From positions 186,001-250,000 of the forward strand of contig WSYJ01000052.1 in the NCBI GenBank assembly GCA_020186115.1: a DNA stretch of 64,000 nucleotides, given 5' to 3'. Positions within the stretch are counted from its first letter, which is position 1. Every line of letters begins with the position of its first letter. Below are positions 37,920 to 47,843 of this stretch, one piece after another. Under the pieces are notes generated by a model that saw only the letters and a program-made list of their open reading frames with translations, had not been told where the DNA came from and ran no database searches. The stretch is from Histomonas meleagridis. Taxonomy: Eukaryota; Parabasalia; Tritrichomonadida; Dientamoebidae. Both the position numbers and the translations under genes were made by a program.

Positions 37920-37928
37920 TGAAAAAGT
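37920..37928 (-). promoter_or_regulatory. ACTTTTTCA initiator-like box of the LRR-pseudokinase gene
   Basis: GAACTTTTTCAATG on the minus strand, 24 bases before the ATG at 37895. Its spacing and sequence match the box before 18965. Confidence 0.45.
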
Positions 37929-38160
37929 TCAAAATAAACTATATAAAATCGCCATTGTTCGCATTATTATCGTTGTGCAATTGTCATAACTGTTGGGGTG
38001 CTCCGTAATACATAACGATAATGAATTATACGTTTACGTCTTTGAACGAGAAAAACGTTTATTTTGCCATTTTCTTTGAAGTTAACGGTTAATGGAGGCG
38101 CCTCCATTTTTGCCAAAAAATAAACTACAGAAAAATTGAATACCTTTAACATTAAAGCAG

Positions 38161-38583
38161 ATGTCCTCGTTTGCTGAAAGAAGAGCACTTCTTGCTCGTA
38201 CTTTTCAAACGCCTGGACCACCACCACCAAGTACTGGAGGAGGACCTCCTCCAGTACCTGTATTTGTGCCTGGAATGCCAATGCCAGGATCAAATGATGA
38301 AGATGAAGGCGATACTAGAAGACCACCACCAAAACCAGTGGTTCCTACATATACTTTTCCTGAAGTATCAGGATCTCCATCACAATTTAAAAAATCAAAG
38401 AAAGAATATCCATCAAAAGCAAAAACAGGAACAGAAGGATGTAATGACTTCCATTCATATGTTATGGAAAATTCTCCTTCTTCTTCTACAAAAGCAGAAA
38501 AATCATCAAAAAGTGATTCTGGAGGAAGTGCTCCGCCTCCTCCGCCCCCACCTCCACCAACACTTCAGAATTATCGCGATTAA
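38161..38583 (+). CDS. Pro-rich small protein, unknown
   Basis: 140 residues. It opens MSSFAERRALLARTFQTPG, a short amphipathic helix slightly reminiscent of actin-binding WH2-type helices. Two polyproline stretches follow, one at residues 18-45 and one near the end (GGSAPPPPPPPPPTLQNY). The central part is acidic and then Lys-rich. Polyproline of this kind usually binds profilin, SH3 or EVH1 domains, so a cytoskeletal link is possible but unproven. An AACGGTT element lies 70 bases upstream. The stop overlaps TAATAAA. It is divergent from the LRR-pseudokinase gene. Confidence 0.65.
   Translation: MSSFAERRALLARTFQTPGPPPPSTGGGPPPVPVFVPGMPMPGSNDEDEGDTRRPPPKPVVPTYTFPEVSGSPSQFKKSKKEYPSKAKTGTEGCNDFHSYVMENSPSSSTKAEKSSKSDSGGSAPPPPPPPPPTLQNYRD
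38231..38257. repeat. 27-base perfect inverted repeat inside coding sequence
   Basis: Thirteen-base arms (GTACTGGAGGAGG and its complement) are separated by a single A, inside the first polyproline part of the gene at 38161-38583. It would form a strong cruciform or RNA hairpin that the amino-acid sequence alone does not require. Confidence 0.8.
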
Positions 38584-38916
38584 TAAATACTACCATTTGA
38601 TAAAATTTCGTTAAACATTTGAATTATATATAATTTCGAATAAACATCTTATCAATAAGTTCCTCATTTTTTTATGGAGATTATTCAAGAATCAGTTGAT
38701 TTAAAATCTTTTATTTTTTTTTCGAAATGTCCGCAAAGGTTGGTTAAAGCAACAGAAAAGAATTGTGTGAATACGATTAAATCAGTCACAATTCTATTTA
38801 CGTTTATAGAAAATAATTGAGTATACTCTCAAACAAAAAATGTCACGTATGATTTTGGAACTATTTTTTTTCAGTGAATTTTCGAAAATTATTGCCAACC
38901 TTCACTTCACTTATAA
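38584..38916. other. gene-free stretch
   Basis: 333 bases. It contains the TAATAAA signal of the upstream gene and, at its right end, CCTTCACTTCACTTATAA directly before the next ATG, which is a plausible initiator. Nothing else is recognised. Confidence 0.4.
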
Positions 38917-40056
38917 ATGTTTTTCTATTTTGCATTCCTTCAAATTGGTCAAAGTGTGAGTGCTAAAGCCATCGCTTATAACTCTGCACCTAATACAATT
39001 GAAGAACTGAAGCAACAATTTCAATTAAGTATCGATTTTGAAACGGATTCATATGGAAAATCTCTTCTTGAAGATTTATCTGATGCCTTAAATAGTATAG
39101 AAAGTTCTGAAAAGACAGTTGAAGTTCGAATCAAACTTGCTGATGAAGTTGGAAGTGCCGACATTGGAATTATCTTAGTTCCTGATAAAACAGAATTTCA
39201 GGTTGACATTACAAATCTCAAAGACAAGGTTATCTTATTTACATGTAGCGGTCCTTCAAGCGCGATTTATTTATTTTCGGATGTTACAGATATGAAAAAT
39301 TCTGGTAATATTTTTTTTACTGATTTACCACTTGTGACTATAAACGTTTCTGTTGATACAATTGCAACTCAAGGTCGTGTTGAAACTACAGGATATCCCA
39401 TTCTTAATCCTCGTAATCTTGTTACAAGTGAAACTGATGTTTTACGTAATGGTAATATTTGGGAAGGTACAAATAAGATATATGCTTATGAAAGAGATGT
39501 ACGATCAGTCGTAATTGTCGATAATGGATGTTACTTGAATGCTGATCCTAATACTTATATAGAAAATGTTACTTCACATCTGATTGGACCTGAACAATTG
39601 GTTGAATCGGAACTTCTCGTAAGAACAGGAGCAATAGCATAAAAAAATCATGAAGTCAATTTATACATTGATAATGTACAATCATTATTCTTTTCCAACA
39701 TATTCGACAAATATCTGGAAACAATGTATTATTATACTATGGACAAAACCAAATTAAAAAAAATTAAAATAGTATCAGAAGGTGAATTTGAAGACTCAAG
39801 CGTCGTATTAAAGATATATGCTAACCATAGAATAAGAGATTTAATCGATATATCAGATTTACCATCTGGAATCACAGCGTCGGTTGAAGGACATGAAATA
39901 TTTGGATTTGCAAATGAAGGAAGTGGATTATCAACAGCAATAATTGTGGTGATCGTAGTTGTAGTGATAGTTGTTGTGGCTGGCGCGTGCGTTGGAGGGT
40001 TCTTCTTGTACCGTCATTTGAAGAAAAATAAAAAGTCGTCGTCTTCCTCAGCATGA
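38917..40056 (+). pseudogene. type I surface protein gene split by a single in-frame stop
   Basis: Two open parts lie in the same frame: 38917-39642 (241 residues, N-terminal signal peptide MFFYFAFLQIGQSVSA) and 39643-40056. They are separated only by a TAA at 39640-39642. The second part continues with readable text from directly after the stop, then a membrane anchor (AIIVVIVVVVIVVVAGACV) and a basic tail (RHLKKNKKSSSSSA). Without the stop it would be a 378-residue anchored protein. With it, the product is a secreted soluble ectodomain of 241 residues. Because the frame is unchanged, a base substitution rather than an indel explains the stop. The ectodomain is beta-rich and of unknown family. 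Confidence 0.75.
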
Positions 40057-40199
40057 AGAGAAGAAATTTACTAAAAACCAATTTTTTAAATTTACAAATA
40101 TTTGGATGCATATATATATACATTCGTGAACCTTTTTTATAGAATGAAAAAGTATATTGCAACGCATTTTTGAAGAATATTTCATTTTTAATAACTTAC

Positions 40200-40385
40200 A
40201 ATTCGATGCAATTATAAAAGTAAAAATTTCTGCATTTTATACAGCAAATACTTTCTAGTGCAAGGATCATTGTATATTTTTCCCAAGCAATTAGTAGTTG
40301 TATAAAAGTATACAGTTTTTCAGGGTGTTTTTATTTATTAATCGATATGCAGTATGTTTAAAACTATCGAATAACAATTTATCAT
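40200..40385 (+). ncRNA. small-RNA-like repeat, copy 2 (U3 snoRNA-like 5' domain)
   Basis: This is homologous to 20475-20700. The identical 25-base core is at 40247-40271. The upstream hairpin is present in weaker form (TTTCTG at 40227-40232 with CAG-c-AAA at 40242-40248). Downstream, the shared blocks TAGTTGTAT and CAGTTTTTCA are present with an internal deletion. It lies in a convergent intergenic space on the plus strand. It could be a second gene copy or a pseudogene of the same RNA. Confidence 0.4.
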
Positions 40386-40429
40386 AGAGAATATATGTAA
40401 TTCTTAGTAGTAATATGTAAAGTTTGTTA

Positions 40430-42868
40430 TCAATTGCCAACTTGGCCAAGATGATATATTGTAATTGATTCTTCATTAATAATTCCATTACATGTAACAT
40501 GTTTTTTATTATTTGGTAATAAAACAAAACTTGAATCAGAAAATTTTAAAACATTTTCACTTTCCAAATGTACAAAGAAAGAAGGTTTATCTGTTTCGAG
40601 AACAATTTTTGTTTCGTTTTTATTAATATCATTTTCAACATTCATTTTTATATTTGCATTTAATATATTACAATTTTTATATGAAGTCACAAAATGAAAA
40701 TTATTAATTTCTTCATTATTAACTAAAATTGAGACATAAAAGAAACCCAAATTACGTTTATACTCAAATTCGTCGACATTTAATTGCCAAATTATATTAA
40801 TATTATCCGATTCACAATTAAATTTAATATTATTCCATTCATTTATTATAACCCCCTCAAAATTAATCCATTTTATCATAGCTAAACCTTCAATTTCATT
40901 ATATTTATCATTCACAACTATACATTTTAAAACATTTTCATCTTTATCCTCATAAAAAGTAACTAAAATCGGATTATAAAACCTTTTCACATGATATTGT
41001 AATTGTTTCCATCTTCCGCAATACTCAATACTTGACCATGACGAAGTTGGCCAACAATCATTTAATTGCCAATATAACATTCCGCGATTAATTGGCTTTA
41101 AAGTTCTCCAAAATTCGCAGCCCATTTTAATCGCAATTGATTGTTGAACTTGACTTAAATAAAGACAATGTTCGAAAGTTTTCGGCTCCTTAAAATAATG
41201 ATTAAACATGTTTTTGATCAATTTATTTCCGGATTTATTTTTTTGATGATTTTCGAAACCTTTTGACTCAATATCAAATTGATCTTTAGTTAAAAACATG
41301 AATAAAGTAGGAAAAGATGGATAACTTTGATATCCAAACTCAGAACAAAAACGTGGTTTAACATCATAAAATGATTCAAAAGGTTTTCCGCCATGCCAAA
41401 CTTCCCAATAATGAATATCGCCTTTGTTTTGTGAAAACCATTTTCCTTCGTAATCAAATGTTCCGTCGGAAGGTGACGAAGGCCAAAACAAACGATTTTT
41501 ATCATATTTTTCAACATTTTCCTTAAGGAATTGATTAAAAACTTTATATTGTTCACGTAACCATTTTTTATAACTTTCGGTAAAATTAAACCAATTAATT
41601 GCTAAAAAATTTTCGTTGTCACCACACCAAATCACTATTGATGAATGATGTTTGTTTCGTATAAGTTGACACTTAAGTTCTTTCTTAACTTCACGTAAAA
41701 ATTCTTTTGTAGTTGGATATTGTGCACATGAAAACATTAAATCTTGCCAAACTAAAACACCAAATTCATCACATATATCATATAGAAAATCGGGATAATA
41801 TCCGCCGCCCCAAACACGAATCATATTCATGTTCGAATGAACGACGTCTTCAATTAATGAATAACATTTATCATATGTAATTCGCGATGGAATTGAATCA
41901 GGCGGAATGAAATTTGCGCCTTTAACATTAACTATTTTATTATTAAGCTCAAATTCAAATGTGGTTCCATAATGATCTTCATTACGATTAACTTTAAGTT
42001 TACGTATTCCAATCTTTTTGGTGATGATTTGATCTTCAATAGAAACAGAAAATTCATAAAGTTTTCGATTGCCGATTTCATAAATGTTCCACAATTCGAA
42101 TTCGTTTGGAGTTATTTCGAAGGATTCGATGAATTTCATTGGATCAATTGGTTTGATAATTTTTTCATGAGTAACGCCATTAAAGTTAAAAATAAGCGAT
42201 GTGTCTTCATTGGATTTATGATAGCATTGAAGATGCGCTTCTATTTTAATGCGAGGAAATTCATCTTCCCAAAATTGTTCTGCTGATATATCAACAAGAT
42301 AATAATGTCTTATTGGTATGAGCTTGATGGGTTTGTAAATGCCACATGGAATAAGACATGGTCCCCAATCCCAACCTGATTGAAATTGTGGTTTACGAAT
42401 TAAATTCATGTTGGGTACTTTGTTGTTCCCTTTACTATATGGATACACGTCAGGAAGAAGTCGTTCTGCACGATTATTTGCTTCTTTTGTGGGATCATGA
42501 AAGATAATTTTGATTTTGTTTTGTCCTTCAATAAGATATGGCTTGATGTCTAAATGATAAAATTCAAAGCAGTTGTTTGTCTTCTTAATGAAAATATCAT
42601 TAATATAAAATGATGCGAAAGTATCAACCATTTCTAAAGATAAAATCATAGAATTATGTGAAAGGTTTGGAATTTCGAATGTCCTTTGTATTTCCCATTC
42701 TACTTGATGAACCCATTGAGTTTCATTTTCATTTGATCCAAAATAAGGATCTGGAATTAATTTTGCATCTAACAATGCGGTATGAACATCTCCAGGAACT
42801 TGCATTTGTATTTGACTTAAATTTTTTTCAGTGCAAGAAAGAAGCCAAGTTCCATTTAATGTTTGCAT
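40430..42868 (-). CDS. MANBA: beta-mannosidase, glycoside hydrolase family 2
   Basis: 812 residues, close to the usual family length without a signal peptide. The N-terminal sugar-binding domain begins MQTLNGTWLLSC, with VPGDVHTALLDAKLIPDPYFGSN and WVHQVEWEIQRTFEIP typical of beta-mannosidases. QFQSGWDWGP follows, then the catalytic barrel with MIRVWGGGYY, the acid/base segment IVIWCGDNENFL and the nucleophile segment RFCSEFGYQS. It removes terminal beta-linked mannose from oligosaccharides. The absence of a signal peptide suggests a cytosolic enzyme or unconventional targeting. The C-terminal domain is AT-driven and Asn-rich. The start is an ATG. Confidence 0.93.
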   Translation of the reverse strand: MQTLNGTWLLSCTEKNLSQIQMQVPGDVHTALLDAKLIPDPYFGSNENETQWVHQVEWEIQRTFEIPNLSHNSMILSLEMVDTFASFYINDIFIKKTNNCFEFYHLDIKPYLIEGQNKIKIIFHDPTKEANNRAERLLPDVYPYSKGNNKVPNMNLIRKPQFQSGWDWGPCLIPCGIYKPIKLIPIRHYYLVDISAEQFWEDEFPRIKIEAHLQCYHKSNEDTSLIFNFNGVTHEKIIKPIDPMKFIESFEITPNEFELWNIYEIGNRKLYEFSVSIEDQIITKKIGIRKLKVNRNEDHYGTTFEFELNNKIVNVKGANFIPPDSIPSRITYDKCYSLIEDVVHSNMNMIRVWGGGYYPDFLYDICDEFGVLVWQDLMFSCAQYPTTKEFLREVKKELKCQLIRNKHHSSIVIWCGDNENFLAINWFNFTESYKKWLREQYKVFNQFLKENVEKYDKNRLFWPSSPSDGTFDYEGKWFSQNKGDIHYWEVWHGGKPFESFYDVKPRFCSEFGYQSYPSFPTLFMFLTKDQFDIESKGFENHQKNKSGNKLIKNMFNHYFKEPKTFEHCLYLSQVQQSIAIKMGCEFWRTLKPINRGMLYWQLNDCWPTSSWSSIEYCGRWKQLQYHVKRFYNPILVTFYEDKDENVLKCIVVNDKYNEIEGLAMIKWINFEGVIINEWNNIKFNCESDNINIIWQLNVDEFEYKRNLGFFYVSILVNNEEINNFHFVTSYKNCNILNANIKMNVENDINKNETKIVLETDKPSFFVHLESENVLKFSDSSFVLLPNNKKHVTCNGIINEESITIYHLGQVGN

Positions 42869-43073
42869 TTAACCAAAATAAAAAATAAACAAATTTATCG
42901 TCAAACAATAACTTTACTTAGATAAAATAATGATTAACTGCAGCTTTAAATGTTTCATTGGATTTCAAGTAGTAAAAAATAATTTGATAATTAAAAATCT
43001 CAAAATAGTTTAACTACAAAAAGATCAGCAATGTATAGTCTATTATTCTATTTTATTTAACAATTAAATTTTC

Positions 43074-43697
43074 TTAATCCGCTTTTTGCATATCTTCGAC
43101 AAGGAAGAGTGGAAGGCAACAAAATGGGTCATCAAAGAACGACAAAACATCAATGGACTCCGAGTTAGCCATCATTTGCTTTTGTGGGTATAAAGGAACA
43201 GCTTGTGGGAGATCAACAATAGTTTCCTCAATACATGGTGATGAGAAAGTATATGACTTAGAATGAGGTATTTCTTCAGTAACTAATGGATTTGGTGTTA
43301 CTGGTGAGTAATTCTTAATATGCCATTCTCTGGCAAAGTTTTGGTCCGACTCAAAGAGAGGAATATACTTGCAGAGCTCACTTAAAGGTCGAGCTGATGT
43401 CATGAAACCTATTTTCTTTAAAGATCGATTCAAATCAGAATTCGAAATTTTGAGTAATGAACAAAGTTGTCTGTTATTTACCGCAATACCGGATGGTATC
43501 CAAAAGATACCGCAAGCGATAGCTCTTCTCCATTCATTTTCACCTCCGGTTTGGATGAAATTTTTGATTTCGGAAATTTTCTCCGAAAATGTCTGTTTGC
43601 TTTCTCTGATCCTTCTCTTGAGCTCGTCGAACAAGTACTCTTCCTCGCCAATAAGTCTGATTTGATTGTTCCTGGCAAAGCCGATCTGATCTTCCAT
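43074..43697 (-). CDS. initiator-binding protein (IBD) homologue
   Basis: 207 residues from the ATG at 43697 (MEDQIGFARN). An in-frame ATG at 43793 would add 32 residues. The trichomonad IBD lies at about residues 30-130: EWRRAIACGIFWIPSGIAVNNRQLCSLLK, then a recognition-helix region ISNSDLNRSLKKIGF. That matches IBP39-type domains, which bind the initiator element of protein-coding genes. The C-terminal 80 residues are Pro-rich and end in an acidic/hydrophobic segment (DDPFCCLPLFLVEDMQ), possibly a polymerase-contact peptide as in IBP39 (inference). The downstream start is preferred because AACCGTTTTTCACTTTCC ends 9 bases before it, the same promoter structure as the gene at 44524. Confidence 0.75.
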   Translation of the reverse strand: MEDQIGFARNNQIRLIGEEEYLFDELKRRIRESKQTFSEKISEIKNFIQTGGENEWRRAIACGIFWIPSGIAVNNRQLCSLLKISNSDLNRSLKKIGFMTSARPLSELCKYIPLFESDQNFAREWHIKNYSPVTPNPLVTEEIPHSKSYTFSSPCIEETIVDLPQAVPLYPQKQMMANSESIDVLSFFDDPFCCLPLFLVEDMQKAD

Positions 43698-43717
43698 CTG
43701 TTTTATGGAAAGTGAAA

Positions 43718-43724
43718 AACGGTT
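43718..43724 (-). promoter_or_regulatory. MYB-type element joined to TTTTTCA initiator, IBD gene
   Basis: On the minus strand AACCGTTTTTCACTTTCC runs toward the ATG at 43697, with the MYB unit at 43718-43724. The BRO1 gene at 44524 has AACCGTTTTTCATTTTC in the same position. A second candidate promoter for the longer form lies upstream (ACTTTTTGAA near 43808-43817 and AACCGTTA near 43852-43858). Confidence 0.55.
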
Positions 43725-43793
43725 TTGAAATTGATGATTATTTATCACCGAATTGAAAACGTTATATTGTTTTTGTGTTGGAAAATTTTTCAT

Positions 43794-44523
43794 CAGCCTG
43801 ATTTTAATTCAAAAAGTTTGGTTTGGCGGTTGAAGATTTTCCGCTGGAAATAACGGTTTATAACGAGGCAACGATTTCACAAATCCTTATCAGATAAAAG
43901 AAATCGAAATATGAAACAATAACGCTAAAAAACATGCGAAATGTATTGTTAACAAAGTTTTCTTATTTTGTTTTTGCTATGTGATTAATATTTGTAAAAT
44001 GCTATCTCAATTTCAACTAATTAGATTGGTTGTTTAATTCTTTTTCACAGTAAAAAGAAATAACTGTTTTAAAATATTTCATTTTGCATTAAAAAAAATT
44101 TAATTTTCAAAATAATTTTATTTTTTCCTTTACCTTTTGATTGAATAATAACTTTTGCATTCTGATAGGTAGCATCCCACTAATTTTTTAAGGAATATTA
44201 CCAAATTTATCAAATTTTTTATTCAGAATAATTTCAAGATTTTACATTAATTTTAACCAAAATTTGTTGCTTATATTGCATAAGCTATAGCTTTCATAAT
44301 ATGACGAGTTAAATGAAGGGATTTAAGAAATAAATTCCAAATCAATTGTTTTGTAATCTCAATTTTTTTTCAAATGATGTTTAACAACTAGTTAATATTT
44401 GCTTTTTTATTTTAAAATGATTATTGTTTTTTAATAGTCACAGCCAGAATTTTTCTTATTTTCACCGTAGTCAAACAACCGTCAAAACAAGATAGTTTTA
44501 ACCGTTTTTCATTTTCTTCATTT
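43794..44523. other. gene-free stretch with divergent promoters
   Basis: 730 AT-rich bases. The left end has alternative promoter elements for the IBD gene. The right end has AACCGTT at 44500-44506 followed by TTTCATTTTCTTCA, 17 bases before the ATG at 44524. The middle shows no reading frame or structured repeat. Confidence 0.5.
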
Positions 44524-46410
44524 ATGACAAAATTAACATTTATTTTCGGAACCTATCCGACATCCAAAAGCAATCCTAATAATGAAATGGCGATATCAAA
44601 TCTATTTGGATCAGATCCAACGATAATGCAAGCGTCAGCAAAAACAAAATCTTCTCTTCCAGAAGATTCAGCGTTTCCTGTTTATCTTGCAGCACTTAAC
44701 GAACATATTAATGAACCTCTTCAGGTTCAATGGATTAGTCCATTTCATAATGCACATGTTTTAAATCTTTCGTCAGTGAAAGATGAAATGCTTCACACAC
44801 TTTGGAACTTCATGGCATTTCTTCACTGGCAAATTGTAGAGCAGGATTGTACTGTCAAAGAAGGAATGCAAAACATCAAATATCTCTTATCTGATATTAC
44901 CGCTCTTCATGAAAGTTTTGGAAAAGTTATTTCAAATCATAACCATCCTGTTTTCACACCACAACTATACGCATTCATGACATGTTATCATCATTACATT
45001 TGTTCTCTTTTCTTATTCCATGCATTACAAGATGCCAAAAAGCCAAGTCTTCAAATATGCAAAGCAGCTAACAGATGTTTAATCGAACTTACCCAATGCA
45101 ACGCAACACTTAACAGTCTTCAAGATGAAGCTCGTGTTTATTTCTCACCAATCATATCCGGATTAATCAAATACTTCAATGGATTTATTTGCTTAAATAT
45201 GGGTAAAAGCTCAATAGATAAGTGCGATTATCGCAATGGACTTGGCTATTATCAAAAAGGAGTACGATTCTTCGAAGGTAATATTGAATTGTCAAATTTT
45301 GCAACATCAGTCAATACTTCAGTATCAATGATGAAGAACGCCATAAACTCGACATTTGCGTCCGCTCAACATGAAAATAAGACGATTTGGTTTGTTGCAA
45401 CAATCCCAGATCCACCAGATTATCCAGTCGCTTACAAGCTTGACATGACCAACTTCACTCCAACGCCATGTCTTCAAATCGAAAATGGCTTCAAAGAAGA
45501 TATGCAAGCTCTTGAACAATCATTATTAATGCAAGATGTCGAAATTCCTGGATTAGGCCCACCCACAAAGCCACCAACATCATCTGACCCACCTAATTCA
45601 TCTGGTCCTCCATCATTTGGTGGAAATAATTCAAGTGGTGCACCACCTAAATTTAATCCCACCTCTTCAAATAATTCATCAGATGGAGGAATTCCAATCT
45701 TTAACCCGACAGCAAGTATGCCACCTTCTAGCGGTGGCGCGGCTCCAAAATTCAATCCAACCAACGGGGGTGCCCCTGTTTTCACACCGTCTGGGGGTGC
45801 CCCAAAGTTCACCGGTAACAGTCAACCGCCGACTTTTTCACCTAACAATTCACAACCGTCAGAACCGAAACCGTGGACACCGCCATCGTCATCAAACAGT
45901 AACCAAAGCGGCGGCCCACCAGTTTGGACGCCACCAAGAAGCAACAGTAACCAAAGCCCACCAGTTTGGACACCGCCTGGTAATAATAATCAGCAAAATA
46001 ATGCACCAGTTTGGAAACCTCCATCTCAACAAGGAGCACCACAAAACAACTCAGGCTCGTGGAGACCTCTCGGGACATCACAGCCAATCCAGCAGCCAAA
46101 CTTTTCAGCACAACAGAATCAATTTCCAAATTGGAATGAAGTCCTTCAACTCAAAAATAACATAACAGCTCGATTCCAATCGCTCAGGCAAAGATTCCCG
46201 AACGTTGCGCAGGTCTTAAACGCATACGAACAGCAATTCCAGCAAGCATCAAGTAATGATAGCATCATATCAAGTACCATCCAAAACTTCCTCAACGGAC
46301 AAAATATATCAAAGCAACAGGTCGACGGAATGATAGGACAGGCATCGAACTTCTACAACCAGCTGAAGAGTCGACTTGATCAAATCGAATTTCAATTTGG
46401 TGGACGATAA
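44524..46410 (+). CDS. BRO1-domain-like protein with Pro/Asn/Gly-rich C terminus
   Basis: 628 residues. The first 320 are helical and fit a BRO1-like domain: VQWISPFHNAHVL, then VKDEMLHTLWNFMAFLHWQIV at the position where BRO1 proteins have the FEKASVLFNIAALYSQ helix, and later YYQKGVRFFEGN. BRO1 proteins (Alix, Bro1, Rhophilin) bind ESCRT-III and act in endosomal sorting and membrane scission. Residues about 350-550 are a low-complexity Pro/Ser/Asn/Gly linker with repeated PPKFNPT and PPVWTPP units. The last 90 residues form a helical region (ITARFQSLRQRFPNVAQVLN) that may be a coiled-coil partner site. The BRO1 assignment rests on pattern recognition. AATAAA lies shortly after the stop. Confidence 0.55.
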   Translation: MTKLTFIFGTYPTSKSNPNNEMAISNLFGSDPTIMQASAKTKSSLPEDSAFPVYLAALNEHINEPLQVQWISPFHNAHVLNLSSVKDEMLHTLWNFMAFLHWQIVEQDCTVKEGMQNIKYLLSDITALHESFGKVISNHNHPVFTPQLYAFMTCYHHYICSLFLFHALQDAKKPSLQICKAANRCLIELTQCNATLNSLQDEARVYFSPIISGLIKYFNGFICLNMGKSSIDKCDYRNGLGYYQKGVRFFEGNIELSNFATSVNTSVSMMKNAINSTFASAQHENKTIWFVATIPDPPDYPVAYKLDMTNFTPTPCLQIENGFKEDMQALEQSLLMQDVEIPGLGPPTKPPTSSDPPNSSGPPSFGGNNSSGAPPKFNPTSSNNSSDGGIPIFNPTASMPPSSGGAAPKFNPTNGGAPVFTPSGGAPKFTGNSQPPTFSPNNSQPSEPKPWTPPSSSNSNQSGGPPVWTPPRSNSNQSPPVWTPPGNNNQQNNAPVWKPPSQQGAPQNNSGSWRPLGTSQPIQQPNFSAQQNQFPNWNEVLQLKNNITARFQSLRQRFPNVAQVLNAYEQQFQQASSNDSIISSTIQNFLNGQNISKQQVDGMIGQASNFYNQLKSRLDQIEFQFGGR

Positions 46411-46581
46411 AGTGTCCGAATGATTTCGTAAATAAAACTCAAAAAACGCTAATTATACTTTGAATTATCTAAAAGATCATATCAATAATCATTTTTTTCT
46501 TTAATTAAAAAAATTTGGTGAAGAACATTAACAAAAAACAGAAATTCCTTAAACATTTAACTTTGGACTGACCGCTTTTTG

Positions 46582-47729
46582 TTATTTTTGAAATATAAAG
46601 AAACCACCGATGGATACAACTACAATCACTGCTATAATTCAATCTGATAAACCATTCACTATGTCATCTTCATATGTATTTTCATCGCCAAAAGAGAAAT
46701 GGTTATCATTACTTGAAACAACATTCGTTGAAATATCAGCAGTTATTGTTTATGTAGCGTTGGCTCAACATTAGTTGTTTCGATAATACATGTTTCAATT
46801 GGTTCTTCATTTAAAAGTCCGAATATTTTAAACATTTGGATACAAGTGTTAATTCTATTGATAATATTTATTATTAGCATAATTATGAAGTCTAACTTCA
46901 GAACCTCTAAAAAACCTTATGTTACAAAATTAATGTTTTCAACTTTAAACCCAATAAATTTATAATACATTAAATCCATATAAGCACTAAATATATTGGG
47001 ATAATACAGTGATGTTGGATTGTCTATGTAAACATAAATTAGTTGTGATTGAACTTCGATATTAATGTTTGCTTCCTTTATATCCACAGGTAAACATATA
47101 CGAACAACTCTTTTTCGTTGTTAAATTATCATTGAAATAAACACCAAGTTCTTGAAATGTCCTATCACAAACATATTCTGAAAACAATAATATGCTTGTT
47201 GAAGATCTAGAATAATTTTCATTTGAGTTAACATATTGATCTTCATAATCAGTAATATAATATTCCGTTTGTGAAAATATTTTTTCTCCTGCAATGTTAG
47301 TGTCAATGTTTACAAGTACTTCTAGCGTAATGTTAAAAATGTTGAGGGGTACTTGTGTAAAAATACGCAGACACAGTGTACATTGTTGTTATCTGAATAT
47401 AATTTTGCATAAGTTATATTTCAAGATGAATTAAGTTGTCTTGTAAACAAGAAAATCTTGTATGTAAGAACTGTGATAAAACTCAATAGGTTTTTCAACT
47501 ATGTTTTTGTAAGGAATACCTATAATTACAACTTGTGCATCGCCAATATCATTAAAAGATTAATTCTTCCATTAACTGTTTTTTCTATTGTTTTACTACC
47601 TGAAATAAGAGAACTAAAATATGAATCAGTTATATTTTTTTTAAGAACCATCAATTGGATCTTCTCTAATTCATTAAAATATTTAATAAGAAAGGACAGT
47701 GGCAATATTGCCCTTATAAATTTTTTCAA
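46582..47729 (-). pseudogene. decayed single-pass membrane (surface) protein gene
   Basis: Read on the minus strand, coding-like text is recoverable across three phases: NITDSYFSSLISGSK near 47.6 kb, then VLVNIDTNIAGEKIFSQTEYY and YVCDRTFQELGVYFNDNL near 47.2 kb, then after a frame change DIKEANINIEVQSQLIYVYI. Near the 3' end an acidic stretch (FSFGDENTYEDD), a TGA, a membrane anchor (IIAVIVVVSIGGFFIF) and a stop at 46584-46582 complete the layout. Several stops and frame changes interrupt it. It has the layout of a trichomonad type I surface protein, but the ectodomain family is not recognised. Confidence 0.6.
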
Positions 47730-47843
47730 ATTTTGAATAACATTTTATTATAAATTGGACAATATGGAATAAAAAACGTAAAGTAATCAAAAAATCTAAT
47801 CAACCGTTTATTACATTCAAACAAAACAGTTTTTTATGACATG

